Assembly: GCF_008000755.1 (NCBI RefSeq)
Contig: NZ_CP041690.1
Location: forward strand, 3,225,260 to 3,289,259
Reading direction: 5' to 3'
Origin: Youhaiella tibetensis
Lineage (GTDB): Bacteria; Pseudomonadota; Alphaproteobacteria; Rhizobiales; Devosiaceae
Length of the DNA stretch: 64,000 nt
This document shows positions 35,718-45,110 of this stretch, piece after piece (positions within the stretch are counted from its first letter, which is position 1; every line of letters begins with the position of its first letter). The position numbers and the translations under genes were made by a program. Below the pieces are notes generated by a model. That model was not told the origin of the DNA and did no database searches. It worked only from the letters and a program-made list of their open reading frames with translations.

Positions 35718-37177
35718 CTCATTCGGCGGCGCGTGGGCTCGGCGTCGTAATAGTCCTTCTTGGACCGGTACATCTGCAGGTCGGCGCGCTTGATGGTTTC
35801 CTCGATCGGTTCTTCGGGAAACCGTGTCGCCCGCCCGACTGCCAAATTCAGCGGCAGGCCGGGATAGAACTGGTTGTTCAGCAACACGAGCTTTTCGAGA
35901 TTGGTCGCAACGGCCTCTGCGCCCTTTTCGTCGACGCCCGGCAGCAGCAGCGCAAACTCATCGCCCCCGATACGCGACGCGCACGCCGGCTTCTCGACGG
36001 CCTTGCCCAGCACCTCACCCGCCCGGCGCAGCAGGCCATCGCCCGCGGCATGCCCCCAGAGATCGTTCGCAGCCTTGAGCCCGTTCACATCCACCATGAT
36101 CACCGAAATCGGCATCACGGCCTTCCGGTCGATGCGGTTGAGCTCGTCCACGAAGAAGGAGCGGTTATAGAGCTTGGTCAGCACGTCGTGCTTGCCGAGG
36201 AATTCGAGATACGCCTCGGCCTTCTTGCGGGCAGTGATATCGGTGAGCGCCACCTGCACCAGCGACCAGTCGCCTTCATGGCCGGGCAGCACGGAGAACT
36301 GCAGCAGGACGTGGACCTCTTCGCCCGAGAGCGAATAGTTGATCACCTCGCGCCGCTGGAACAGCCTGCCATTCCACAGGTCGATCAACTGCTCGCGGAA
36401 ATGGGGCAGCATGTCGTCGCGGAAGATGCTGTCCTGATGCTTGAGAAGCTCGTCCTTGGTCTTGGCCCCGAAGAGGTCGAGCGTGGCCTGGTTGACGTCG
36501 AGCACGCGGATTTCGCTCATGCAGCGCTCGACGAACTCGGGATGCACGTCGGTGAACACCCGGAAATCGGTGATCCCCTGGAACCGCACGTCTTCGAGCA
36601 GCTGGCGAATGGCCGAAAAGTCCTCGACCCAGAGCGACACGGGCGAATGCGTGAACAGGCCTTCGGCATAGCGCGCGCTCAGCGCCAGGCTCCGGCGCGC
36701 CGTCTCGCGCTCGGTCACGTCCTCGATCGCGACCAGCACCCGGCTCCAGCTCTCTTCGTGCCCGGGCAGGATGCGGCCAGTCATCTGGATGTCGATGCGC
36801 CGACCGTTGAGGCTGTAGTTGACCGATACGTTGGCGAACTCGTGCCGACCTTCCCAGAGCTGGATCATCTCCTCGCCATGGGTCTCCATCATGTCGTCGC
36901 GGAATACAGCGCCGAGATTGTCGATCAGGTGTTCGAGGCTGCGCGATTCGAAGAGGCTGTGGGTCTTGCCGTTGACCGCCAGGATCTTGATCTTGTCGGC
37001 GCATTCGTGAACGCGGGAGGGATCGGCCTTGAACAACTCGCGCAGATCCGCGATGCCTGCGGCGCGCCATTGTTCGAACAAGGCCTTGAGTTCGCTATAG
37101 TCTTCCAACCAGAGGGAGACCGGGGCCAGCTCGAACATCGCCTGGGAGACATCAAAGGTCGTACTACTATCACTCAC
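35714..37177 (-). CDS. PAS-PAS-GGDEF protein (putative diguanylate cyclase)
   Basis: 487 aa, no membrane segment, so probably cytoplasmic. Two related PAS-type modules of about 145 residues repeat: PVSLWLEDYSELK near 16 and PVSLWVEDFSAIR near 171, each ending in a TERE/TARKKAE-type linker. A GGDEF domain follows at about 320-475, with the active site RIGGDEFALLLPG intact near 405. The inhibitory RxxD site five residues upstream is absent, so product feedback at the I-site is not expected. No EAL domain. GTG start at 37177 with GGAGG 5 nt upstream. The signals sensed by the PAS modules are unknown. Confidence 0.9.
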   Translation of the reverse strand: MSDSSTTFDVSQAMFELAPVSLWLEDYSELKALFEQWRAAGIADLRELFKADPSRVHECADKIKILAVNGKTHSLFESRSLEHLIDNLGAVFRDDMMETHGEEMIQLWEGRHEFANVSVNYSLNGRRIDIQMTGRILPGHEESWSRVLVAIEDVTERETARRSLALSARYAEGLFTHSPVSLWVEDFSAIRQLLEDVRFQGITDFRVFTDVHPEFVERCMSEIRVLDVNQATLDLFGAKTKDELLKHQDSIFRDDMLPHFREQLIDLWNGRLFQRREVINYSLSGEEVHVLLQFSVLPGHEGDWSLVQVALTDITARKKAEAYLEFLGKHDVLTKLYNRSFFVDELNRIDRKAVMPISVIMVDVNGLKAANDLWGHAAGDGLLRRAGEVLGKAVEKPACASRIGGDEFALLLPGVDEKGAEAVATNLEKLVLLNNQFYPGLPLNLAVGRATRFPEEPIEETIKRADLQMYRSKKDYYDAEPTRRRMS

Positions 37178-37263
37178 GTCGACCTCCCGGGCCGCCGAAT
37201 ATGCGCTGCTACCGAAGTCCCCACCTTTCCGGCATTATCATTGTGATCGGGTTAAATCCGGCG

Positions 37264-37602
37264 CTAAAGCAGCTTTTGGCCGTTTGGAACGCTGCGCTCC
37301 ATTGCCGCAAGCACGATAGCCCCATCCCCGTCTTCGAAACCAAGCGTAAGGACCTCGCTGCGCAGTGGACCGATTTGTCGTGGCGGAAAATTGACCACCG
37401 CCATGACCTGGCGCCCGACAAGTCCTTCGGGCGTGTAATGCGTCGTGATCTGCGCCGAGGATTTCTTGATGCCGATTTCCGGCCCGAAGTCGATGACGAG
37501 AATGATCGCCGGCTTGCGGGCCTCCGGGAACGGCCGCGCCTCGATGACAGTACCGCTGCGGATATCGACCTTGAGAAAATCCTCGTAAGTGATCTCAGCC
37601 AC
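37264..37602 (-). CDS. csaA: CsaA-like tRNA-binding-domain protein
   Basis: 112 aa. A single tRNA-binding (OB-fold, EMAP-like) domain: [14 protein letters not shown] near 8-21, then [18 protein letters not shown] near 36-53, and [11 protein letters not shown] near 69, as in CsaA and the C-terminus of MetRS. It binds tRNA or acts as a chaperone in some bacteria. The GTG at 37602 is 7 nt after GAGGAG, which favours it over a TTG two codons earlier. It overlaps the end of proC by 8 bp. Confidence 0.88.
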   Translation of the reverse strand: MAEITYEDFLKVDIRSGTVIEARPFPEARKPAIILVIDFGPEIGIKKSSAQITTHYTPEGLVGRQVMAVVNFPPRQIGPLRSEVLTLGFEDGDGAIVLAAMERSVPNGQKLL

Positions 37603-38416
37603 GGCCAAGCTCCTCGCTGCGCTTGCGCGCCGCGGTGACGGCGCGATCGAGCAGCGGTCCGAACCCTTCGGCGCCCATAAGCACTTCGAGCGCCGCCGCG
37701 GTCGTCCCCTTTGGCGAGGTCACGTTCTCGCGCAGCGTCCCGGCGGAAATAGTGGGCTCGGCCTCGAGCAGATAGGCAGCACCGATCACGGTCTGGCGCG
37801 CCAGCATCATCGCCTGCTCCTCGGGCAGCCCCTGCGCCACCCCGGCGGCGGCCAGCGCCTCGACGAGGTTGAAGACATAAGCCGGGCCCGAGCCGGAAAC
37901 GGCGGTGACAGCGTCCAGCGCGGTTTCATCGTCGAACCAGGTTACCTGCCCCGCCGCCTTGAGCAGCGCGTTGGCGGTCTGCCGGTCATCTGCACCGACA
38001 TCCGACCCCGCCACGGCGCCGGTCACACCCTTGCCGATCTGGGCGGGCGTATTGGGCATCGTACGCACGACCCGGTCAGTGCCGAGCCCTGTAGCGATCT
38101 GCGCAATCGAAATGCCCGCCGCAATCGAGACGACCAGCGTCTGCGCGCCGACGACCGGGCGCAATTGCGCCATCACTTCGCCGATGATCTGGGGCTTTAC
38201 GGCAAGCACCAGCACGGCGGGCGCGATGCCGCCGGCATTGGGCACCAGGCTGGCGCCGGTCTTTACCGCGAAGGTGATCGTATGCTCGCCCGGATTGGGA
38301 TCGACGAGCACCAGGTTTTTGGGCTCCAGGCCCGCGGCCAGCCAGCCGCGCGCCAGTGCCAAGCCCATCTTGCCGGCACCGGCAAGGACGACAGGACCGA
38401 TAGTTTGTAGACTCAC
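37595..38416 (-). CDS. proC: Pyrroline-5-carboxylate reductase
   Basis: 273 aa. It reduces pyrroline-5-carboxylate to proline with NAD(P)H. The Rossmann N-terminus has [18 protein letters not shown] near 9-26, the central [11 protein letters not shown] near 118-128 and the [17 protein letters not shown] stretch near 165-181 are the family signature, and the C-terminal [15 protein letters not shown] near 232-246 is also characteristic. GTG start at 38416, preceded by GGGGAA. It is the middle of a tightly overlapping unit: the ybjN gene ends 4 bp into it, and csaA begins in its last 8 bp. Confidence 0.95.
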   Translation of the reverse strand: MSLQTIGPVVLAGAGKMGLALARGWLAAGLEPKNLVLVDPNPGEHTITFAVKTGASLVPNAGGIAPAVLVLAVKPQIIGEVMAQLRPVVGAQTLVVSIAAGISIAQIATGLGTDRVVRTMPNTPAQIGKGVTGAVAGSDVGADDRQTANALLKAAGQVTWFDDETALDAVTAVSGSGPAYVFNLVEALAAAGVAQGLPEEQAMMLARQTVIGAAYLLEAEPTISAGTLRENVTSPKGTTAAALEVLMGAEGFGPLLDRAVTAARKRSEELGRG

Positions 38417-38916
38417 GCTTCCCCGACTGTCTCGAACATGACGTGGCTCAAGGCCTCGGAAGCACTTTTACCTGCCCAGACGACGAACTGGAATGCCTGA
38501 TAGTAGAGGTCGCAGGAATCGGTCGCCGAGCGCAGCAGCGCTTCGCATTGCTGCGGCGAGACTTCCGCCCCGCCCGTGAGCAGGTGCGAGTTGCGGAAGA
38601 GCACGACCCCTTCCTTGCTCCAGATGTCGAAATGGCCGATCCAGAGCTGCTCATTGACCAGCGCGATCAACTGCTTGACCTCGCTGCGCCGTGCCTCGGG
38701 AACCTTCAGATCGAAGGCCGAAGCGATGTGCAACGACTCCAGATCCTCCATCCAGTTGAACGAAACGTGGTAGTCGCTCCACCCGCCCCGGACCGAAATA
38801 GAGATTTCGTCGGCGTCCTGGCGCTCGAAGTTCCAATCGTTGATTGCCGCGATGTGCTCGATGATATCGACCGGGTGGACTGTACGGTCCGGTTCGATCT
38901 GCAGCAGAAGAGACAT
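38413..38916 (-). CDS. YbjN-domain protein
   Basis: 167 aa, cytoplasmic. It matches the YbjN/DUF1790 layout with a DIIEHIAAINDWNFERQDADEIS N-terminal block (about 17-39), a DYHVSFNWMEDLESLHIASAFD core, and the VNEQLWIGHFDIW motif near 92-104. YbjN modules resemble type III secretion chaperones; function unknown, often a fitness or stress factor. The start at 38916 follows AGGA. First gene of the ybjN-proC-csaA unit, ending within the proC start (GTGA overlap). Confidence 0.87.
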   Translation of the reverse strand: MSLLLQIEPDRTVHPVDIIEHIAAINDWNFERQDADEISISVRGGWSDYHVSFNWMEDLESLHIASAFDLKVPEARRSEVKQLIALVNEQLWIGHFDIWSKEGVVLFRNSHLLTGGAEVSPQQCEALLRSATDSCDLYYQAFQFVVWAGKSASEALSHVMFETVGEA

Positions 38917-39251
38917 GGAAATTAGTCCTGCATTGGCAACGCGTGGATGGGCCGGCCGGCAAACACCCGGCGGGGTACGCAACTTACAAAATGAACTGCC
39001 GCACGCATGGAAAGCCTACGAATCGTCCTGTGATTTCAACCTACACTGCACGGTTGATTCCGGGCACTTTCAGCGGGCACCGAGACGGCTTTCTTCTGTG
39101 GATGATCAGACCGTTATTGTTAACAAGTTCTTAACGGGACCCGCTCGGACCCCAGTTATTCTGGCCTTTTTTGGCACATTTGAACGATAACAAATCGGTC
39201 TAGGCCGAACGGATCAGGGCCGCCCGGCCGTCGGAGGCAACGGGTGTCGCC
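38917..39251 (-). other. Gap holding a CtrA/CenR-type site
   Basis: 335 bp with no ORF I can support. It is AT-richer than its surroundings. It contains the box at 39120-39135 and, 35 bp further, a short CCAG-TTATT-CTGG hairpin with a six-T run, which could end a small transcript. Confidence 0.55.
39120..39135 (+). promoter_or_regulatory. CtrA/CenR-type box TTAA-N7-TTAAC
   Basis: TTAACAAGTTCTTAAC reads as TTAA-N7-TTAA (CtrA type) and as TTAAC-N6-TTAAC (CenR type). Both are cell-cycle or envelope regulators in alphaproteobacteria. It is about 200 bp upstream of the ybjN gene, which it might control. Confidence 0.5.
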
Positions 39252-39974
39252 CTAGAAGAGCCCTTCCGGCCCGCCCCAGCCGGTGGTCAGCGCTTCGCGC
39301 CAATGCGGGAAGCCGTTCTCTTCGGCGCGCCGCGCCGCCGCCTCGTGATCGTAACCCAGCACGCGCTGCGTCACCGACCATTTGCCATCGCGCTTTTCGA
39401 CGATGGCATAGCGTGCATCGGGCGAACCGTGGACGGTCTGCAGCCCGACGCTGCCCGGGTTGACCACCATGCGTCCGTCGCGCAGGCGCACCGAGCGTTC
39501 CAGATGCGTGTGGCCGCACAGGAGGACCGGATAGTCGAAGCCCTCGGCCTTCGCGGTCACGCTGGCTTCGTCGGGCAAGGTGGTGCTGCGGGCAGTCCAG
39601 AAGTTGTCGAGCCAGACGGCGTTATCGTCGCGCGGCGTGCCGTGGCAGAGAAACACCTCGCCCTCGACCACTCTCGTGGCCGGCAGGCTTTCCAGCCACA
39701 CCACGTGGCGCGGATCGAGCTGGGCGAGCGCGAAGCGATCGACCGCTCCGAGTTCGAAGACGCCAGTTTCGACCAGATAGCGATCATGGTTGCCGCGCAC
39801 GGTGGCCGCGTTCATCTCGAGCAGCAGGTCGCCCGTGCGGCGCGGATCGATCGGCCCGCTCAGCGTGTCGCCGAGATTGACCGTCGCGTCCACGCCCTGG
39901 CGCGCAATGTCCTCAAGCACAGCTTCGAGGGCGAAACTGTTGCCGTGAATGTCCGAGACGACCGCGAGCCGCAA
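39252..39974 (-). CDS. Metallophosphoesterase, TTG start
   Basis: 240 aa. The calcineurin-like metal-binding motifs appear in order: SDIHGNSFALE near 8, NLGDTLSGPIDP near 33, RGNHDRY near 60, and CGHTHLERSV plus NPGSVGLQ near 156-177. This is the YfcE/MJ0936-like group of small single-domain phosphodiesterases. Substrate unknown. The TTG at 39974 lies 3 bp after the ubiK stop, and the two are co-transcribed. No better start is visible. Confidence 0.87.
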   Translation of the reverse strand: MRLAVVSDIHGNSFALEAVLEDIARQGVDATVNLGDTLSGPIDPRRTGDLLLEMNAATVRGNHDRYLVETGVFELGAVDRFALAQLDPRHVVWLESLPATRVVEGEVFLCHGTPRDDNAVWLDNFWTARSTTLPDEASVTAKAEGFDYPVLLCGHTHLERSVRLRDGRMVVNPGSVGLQTVHGSPDARYAIVEKRDGKWSVTQRVLGYDHEAAARRAEENGFPHWREALTTGWGGPEGLF

Positions 39975-39977
39975 GGA

Positions 39978-40238
39978 CTAGTCGGCCTTCTTGCTGCGGG
40001 GAGCCGGCTTGAGATCGGCGAGTTCCTTGCGGAGCGCCGCGATTTCTTCGCTCTGCACCTGCACCAGTTCGCGCAGCGCATCGAAGTCCTCGCGCTTGAC
40101 CAGATCCATGTCGGCGATGAAGCGCTGGGCCTGGGCCTTCACCCCGGTCTCCACCTCGCGGCGCACGCCATCGGCAACGCCCGCCGCCTCGTTCATCAAT
40201 CGTCCGAGATCGTCGAAAATCCTGCTGCCCTGGTTCAT
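39978..40238 (-). CDS. ubiK: UbiK-family accessory factor (BMFP)
   Basis: 86 aa. Helical, with an amphipathic N-terminus (SRIFDDLGRLMNEAAGV) and a C-terminal coiled coil (REDFDALRELVQVQSEEIAALRKEL, shown here in its two halves by position 49-60 and 61-73). This is the membrane-fusogenic BMFP fold of UbiK/YqiC, an accessory to ubiquinone biosynthesis. It is divergent from lgt, as in many relatives, and shares a transcript with the phosphoesterase. Confidence 0.85.
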   Translation of the reverse strand: MNQGSRIFDDLGRLMNEAAGVADGVRREVETGVKAQAQRFIADMDLVKREDFDALRELVQVQSEEIAALRKELADLKPAPRSKKAD

Positions 40239-40360
40239 CGCCTATGTCCTTCAAGTGCTTGCCGACAAGCGGCAGTCGCCCCTATTTAGGCTGTCGCGAC
40301 CGGCTTGACCAGAGCAGGCATGGCCTGCATGGTCCAGCCAATCTCTGCGGGAGCCCCGAT

Positions 40361-41173
40361 TTGCCGTTTCCCAACATCGATCCGATCGCCTTCGCCATCG
40401 GCCCATTCGCCGTTCGCTGGTATGCGCTGGCCTACCTGGCGGGCGTCGCACTCGGCGTGCTCTACGGCATGTCCCTGCTCAAGCGCCGTTCGCTCTGGAA
40501 AGACAATTCGCCCCCGTTCCAGCCCGGCGAACTGATGGATTTCGCGTTCTGGGCCGTCATCGGCATCATCCTGGGCGGCCGCATCGGCTATGTGCTGTTC
40601 TACAACCTTTCCTATTACGCGGCGGACCCCGCCGAAGTGTTCGCGCTCTGGGACGGCGGCATGTCGTTTCACGGCGGCCTTATCGGCATCATGGTCGCCA
40701 TTGTGCTCTTCACCCGCTCGAAGGGCGGCAACCCGCTTTCCGGGCTCGACCTCGTCGCCGCGGTCGGCACCATCGGGCTCTTCCTCGGCCGCATCGCCAA
40801 CTTCATCAATGGCGAGCTCTTCGGCGCGCCGACGGACCTGCCCTGGGGCGTGGTCTTTCCCAATGGCGGGGACATTCCGCGTCATCCGAGCCAGCTCTAT
40901 GAAGCCGCGCTCGAAGGCATCGTGCTCTTTCTGGTCATCCGCTACGTCACCCACGTGGCCTATGGCCTGCGCCGTCCCGGCCTCGTCGCGGGCATTTTCG
41001 GCGTCGGCTATTCGCTTTCGCGCATTCTTGTCGAGTTCGTGCGGCTGCCCGATGTCCAGATCGGCTATCTCTATGGCGGCTGGCTGACCATGGGCCAGGT
41101 GCTCAGCCTGCCGACCCTGTTGGCCGGCATCGCAATGATCGTCTACGCGATGAGGCGTTCCAATGGCCGTTGA
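40361..41173 (+). CDS. lgt: Prolipoprotein diacylglyceryl transferase, TTG start
   Basis: 270 aa, inner membrane, seven or so helices. It transfers diacylglycerol from phosphatidylglycerol to the lipobox Cys of prolipoproteins. The family signature GRIANFINGELFG is at about 146-158, with HPSQLYEAALEG near 183 and the N-terminal RWYALAYLAG near 20. The TTG at 40361 follows GGGAG and gives the expected N-terminus. The upstream in-frame codons are in the gap. Its last 11 bp overlap the midA gene. Confidence 0.94.
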   Translation: MPFPNIDPIAFAIGPFAVRWYALAYLAGVALGVLYGMSLLKRRSLWKDNSPPFQPGELMDFAFWAVIGIILGGRIGYVLFYNLSYYAADPAEVFALWDGGMSFHGGLIGIMVAIVLFTRSKGGNPLSGLDLVAAVGTIGLFLGRIANFINGELFGAPTDLPWGVVFPNGGDIPRHPSQLYEAALEGIVLFLVIRYVTHVAYGLRRPGLVAGIFGVGYSLSRILVEFVRLPDVQIGYLYGGWLTMGQVLSLPTLLAGIAMIVYAMRRSNGR

Positions 41174-42242
41174 CCTGAGCCTGGGCGAACTGATCGACCT
41201 GCAGATCCGCACCAACGGGCCGATGTCGGTTGCCACCTACATGGGCCTGAGCCTGACCCATCCACGCCTCGGCTACTACAAGGGTGCCGATCCGCTCGGC
41301 GCCAAGGGCGACTTCATCACGGCGCCCGAGGTCAGCCAGATGTTCGGCGAGCTCGTCGGCTTCTTCCTCGTCAACCTCTGGCAGCAGATGAAAGAGCCGC
41401 GCTCGTTCACCCTGCTCGAACTGGGCCCCGGCCGCGGCACGCTCATGAGCGACGTCATGCGCGTCGCCCAGCGCGCCGAAGGTTTCGCCAATGCGGCCCA
41501 CCTGCAGCTTTTCGAGACCAACCCAGTCCTCAAGGCCGAGCAGGAAAAGCGCCTGGCGCAGTACCTGCCCTATTGGGCCGACGAAATCGGCGCCCTGAGC
41601 GACGATCCCCTGCTGGTCGTCGCCAACGAATTCTTCGATGCCCTGCCCATCCGCCAGTTCGTGCGCGGCGAGGACGCCTGGCACGAGCGCCAGATCGGCC
41701 TCCGCGACGGCAAGCGCGCCTTCGGCCTCTCACCCACGCCCATCCCCGCCGAGGTGCTGCCCGAGGAAGTGCGCGATGCCCCGCCCGGCTCGATCTACGA
41801 GGCCGGCATCGCTGCCGGCGAAGTGATGGCCACCCTCGCCGAGAAGATCGCCGCGCAGGGCGGAGCAATCCTGGCCATCGACTACGGTTATGGGCGCACC
41901 CAGACGGGCGAGACGCTCCAGGCCGTCGCCCGGCACGCCTATGCCGACCCGCTCGAAGCACCCGGCGAGGCAGACCTCTCCGCCCATGTCGATTTCGATG
42001 CGCTGGGCAAGGTCGCAACCAAGGCGGGGCTCGTCGTGCAGCCGCTGACGCCCCAGGGGCTTTTCCTCAAGCGCATCGGCATCGGGGAACGCGCCGCCGC
42101 GCTCGCCCGCGCCAACCCCGGCGAGATGGACGCCATCGAGGCGGCCCTAAAGCGCCTGATCGCGCCCGACCAGATGGGAGACCTCTTCAAGGTCTTCGTC
42201 GCGGCCAGCCCCGGCATCAGCCCGGTCGGGGTCGGCCGGTGA
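41163..42242 (+). CDS. MidA/NDUFAF7-family SAM-dependent methyltransferase
   Basis: 359 aa. The N-terminal GPMSVATYMGLSLTHPRLGYY and the SAM-binding LLELGPGRGTLMSDVMR near 80-96 mark the COG1565 family; VVANEFFDALPIRQF near 154-168 is also typical. The mitochondrial member dimethylates an Arg in complex I NDUFS2, so a bacterial counterpart may act on NuoD or another target. That target is inferred. It overlaps lgt by 11 bp and pgeF by 4 bp (GTGA), so lgt-midA-pgeF are translated as a unit. Confidence 0.92.
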   Translation: MAVDLSLGELIDLQIRTNGPMSVATYMGLSLTHPRLGYYKGADPLGAKGDFITAPEVSQMFGELVGFFLVNLWQQMKEPRSFTLLELGPGRGTLMSDVMRVAQRAEGFANAAHLQLFETNPVLKAEQEKRLAQYLPYWADEIGALSDDPLLVVANEFFDALPIRQFVRGEDAWHERQIGLRDGKRAFGLSPTPIPAEVLPEEVRDAPPGSIYEAGIAAGEVMATLAEKIAAQGGAILAIDYGYGRTQTGETLQAVARHAYADPLEAPGEADLSAHVDFDALGKVATKAGLVVQPLTPQGLFLKRIGIGERAAALARANPGEMDAIEAALKRLIAPDQMGDLFKVFVAASPGISPVGVGR

Positions 42243-43000
42243 CCGCGCCCTTCGAAACCAGCGCGGCGCTCGCCGCGCTTAGAGGCATCCGCCACGGCTT
42301 CTTCGGTCGGAACGGCGGTAGCTCGACCGGTGACTTCGCCTCGCTCAACGCCTCCGAGAATGGCGGCGACGATCTGGCCCTCGTGGCGGCCAATCGGGCC
42401 GCCATCCGCGAAGCCCTCGGGTTCGAGCGGCTGGCGACGCTGACCCAGACGCACTCGAACCGCGTGGTGACGCTGACCGGCGACCCCGATCTTCAAGCCC
42501 GCCCCGACGCCGACGCGCTCGTCACCGACCAGCGCGGGCTTCTTCTCGGCATTCTCACCGCCGACTGCACCCCGATTGCCTTCGCGGACGAAAAGGCCGG
42601 GGTCGTCGGCATCGCCCATGCCGGCTGGCAGGGCGCGGTGGACGGCATCGCCGAAAACACCATCGCCGCCATGGAGGCGCTCGGCGCCGACCGGAAGCGC
42701 ATCGTGGCCGCCATCGGCCCCACCATCTCCGGCCCCAATTATGAAGTGGGTCCGCAGTTTGCCGCCAACCTCCTCGCCCGCAACAGCGAAGCGGGCGTGC
42801 ATGTCTTTACCCCGCCGGGCGGCAAGGAGCATTTCGATCTCCCCGGCTTCGTCCGTGCACGGCTCTTGGCCGCCGGGGTCGAGGTCGATGCGGCCGGCCA
42901 ATGCACCTATGCCCACCCCGACCTATATTTCTCGCACCGCTATGCCACCCACCAGGGCACGAAGGCCGGGCGCCAGATGTCGGTGATAGGACTCTTCTAA
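42239..43000 (+). CDS. pgeF: Peptidoglycan editing factor PgeF (laccase-domain)
   Basis: 253 aa, cytoplasmic. Formerly called multicopper polyphenol oxidase (YfiH). The metal-binding residues are visible: THSNRVV near 79 (His), GILTADCTPIAF near 108 (Cys), and GIAHAGWQGAV near 124 (His). Members remove non-canonical serine from peptidoglycan precursors or act as adenosine phosphorylase. The GTG at 42239 overlaps the midA stop. Followed by a gap with a hairpin before prs. Confidence 0.92.
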   Translation: MTAPFETSAALAALRGIRHGFFGRNGGSSTGDFASLNASENGGDDLALVAANRAAIREALGFERLATLTQTHSNRVVTLTGDPDLQARPDADALVTDQRGLLLGILTADCTPIAFADEKAGVVGIAHAGWQGAVDGIAENTIAAMEALGADRKRIVAAIGPTISGPNYEVGPQFAANLLARNSEAGVHVFTPPGGKEHFDLPGFVRARLLAAGVEVDAAGQCTYAHPDLYFSHRYATHQGTKAGRQMSVIGLF

Positions 43001-43044
43001 CGATCATTGGTTCTGCGACTAACTGGGAAGTTGCGCGCGGTGAC

Positions 43045-43082
43045 GCCCCGCGCTAAGGGTGCCCGCGAGCGAGGCGCGGGGC
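43045..43082 (+). other. Long-stem hairpin in the prs 5' region
   Basis: GCCCCGCGC (43045-43053) pairs with GCGCGGGGC (43074-43082), closing a 20-nt loop. It ends 46 bp before prs and has no T-tract. It could be part of the 5' untranslated region or a weak terminator of pgeF. Confidence 0.4.
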
Positions 43083-43128
43083 TGCGGGAGTCCGGCGCCG
43101 AAGGCATCAAAAGCAACAGGGTGGCGCT

Positions 43129-44061
<933 letters not shown>

Positions 44062-44074
44062 TTTCGCGCGCGTT

Positions 44075-44108
44075 CCGGGGACGCCTTCCCGTCCCCGGCA
44101 ACTTTTTT
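44075..44108 (+). terminator. Intrinsic terminator of prs
   Basis: CCGGGGACG (44075-44083) pairs with CGTCCCCGG (44090-44098) around a 6-nt loop. CAAC and six T follow at 44103-44108. Confidence 0.85.
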
Positions 44109-44116
44109 CGCGCAAA

Positions 44117-44143
44117 AGTCGAAATCGTGTCTGCCTCCCCGTC
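44117..44143 (+). promoter_or_regulatory. ECF42-type promoter before 44194
   Basis: AGTCGA (44117-44122) and CGTC (44140-44143) are exactly 17 nt apart. The AAAT after the first box and AATGTA after the second recur before the next two genes. The first base departs from the published TGTCGA. Confidence 0.6.
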
Positions 44144-44193
44144 AATGTAGCATCGGGACACGGTGTTCCGGACAACACCATTGGAGATAGACG

Positions 44194-44550
44194 ATGCGAT
44201 TCATGTGCCTCATCCACTACGACGAAGCTGCGCTGGCACAGGCGACGCCTGAAGAAATGCAGCAGTTCGGGGCCGCCTGGGGCGCCTTCAACGAAGCGCT
44301 GGCCAAGGCAGGCAATCCGGGCGAACGCCTCCAGCCGAGCCGCGCCGCGACCACCGTCCGCGGCATCAAGGGCCGCACCGAGATCCTCGACGGCCCCTAT
44401 GCCGACACCAAGGAACAGTTCGCCGGCTATTTCATGCTCGATGTCGCCGACCTCGACGCAGCCATCGAGTTCGCCAAATCCTGCCCTGGCGTGCGCTACG
44501 GCTCGATCGAGATCCGCCCCTTCTGGCAGCCTCCGGCCGGGCAGGGCTGA
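44194..44550 (+). CDS. YCII/DGPF-domain protein
   Basis: 118 aa. Single DGPF domain, MRFMCLIHYDEAAL at the start and EILDGPYADTKEQFAGYFMLD near 64-84. It is the first of three such genes, each with its own kGTCGA-N17-CGWC-like promoter, ahead of the sigma factor at 45471. GGAGATAG precedes the ATG. Closest in sequence to the third gene (45111). Function unknown. Confidence 0.9.
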   Translation: MRFMCLIHYDEAALAQATPEEMQQFGAAWGAFNEALAKAGNPGERLQPSRAATTVRGIKGRTEILDGPYADTKEQFAGYFMLDVADLDAAIEFAKSCPGVRYGSIEIRPFWQPPAGQG

Positions 44551-44594
44551 CCCCTTCCAAACCCCGGCAGGCGCGGCGGGTTATTCCGCCCGCC

Positions 44595-44621
44595 TGTCGA
44601 AATCGGCCTCCCTCGCGCGAC
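44595..44621 (+). promoter_or_regulatory. ECF42-type promoter before 44671
   Basis: TGTCGA (44595-44600) and CGAC (44618-44621) are exactly 17 nt apart, 49 bp before the start codon. This is a full match to the reported ECF42 motif. Confidence 0.68.
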
Positions 44622-44670
44622 ATTGTCGTGACGGGCTATGGTGCCCGCGCCGATATGCGAGGAGAGACCG

Positions 44671-45021
44671 ATGAAATACCTGCTCATGCTCTATGCCGAC
44701 GAAGTCGCGGGCTCCAGGATCAGCCCCGAGGACATGCGCGGCTTCATGCAGACCATGCATGCCTACCAGGACGCCCTGACCAAGGCCGGCGCCTTCGTCG
44801 AAACCGCGCCCCTCACCCCCACCACGCAGGCCAAGACCCTCCACCTCGATAACGGCGAGTTGCAGGTGCACGACGGCCCCTACGCCGAGACCCGCGAGCA
44901 GTTCGGCGGCTACTACATCATCGAGGCGTCCAACATGGAAGAGGCGCTCCAATGGGCAGCCAAATGTCCGGCAGCGACCTGGGGCAAGATCGAAGTCCGC
45001 CAGCTCGCGAGTTTTTCCTAG
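44671..45021 (+). CDS. YCII/DGPF-domain protein
   Basis: 116 aa. MKYLLMLYADEVAG at the start; the DGPF site reads VHDGPYAETREQFGGYYIIEA near 66-86 (shown by position; 20 or fewer residues in each part). It differs from its neighbours in the central region (TTQAKTLHLDNGELQ). AGGAGAG lies upstream of the ATG. Second of the three-gene YCII array. Confidence 0.9.
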   Translation: MKYLLMLYADEVAGSRISPEDMRGFMQTMHAYQDALTKAGAFVETAPLTPTTQAKTLHLDNGELQVHDGPYAETREQFGGYYIIEASNMEEALQWAAKCPAATWGKIEVRQLASFS

Positions 45022-45035
45022 AATTTCGACGGCGC

Positions 45036-45062
45036 GGTCGAAATGGCCCCCACTGCCCCGAC
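45036..45062 (+). promoter_or_regulatory. ECF42-type promoter before 45111
   Basis: GGTCGA (45036-45041) and CGAC (45059-45062) are exactly 17 nt apart, 48 bp before the start codon. AAAT and ATTGTA flank the boxes as at the two upstream promoters. Confidence 0.62.
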
Positions 45063-45110
45063 ATTGTAACATCGGGGCACGGTGCTCCGGCCACTCAAGG
45101 GAATATCCAG

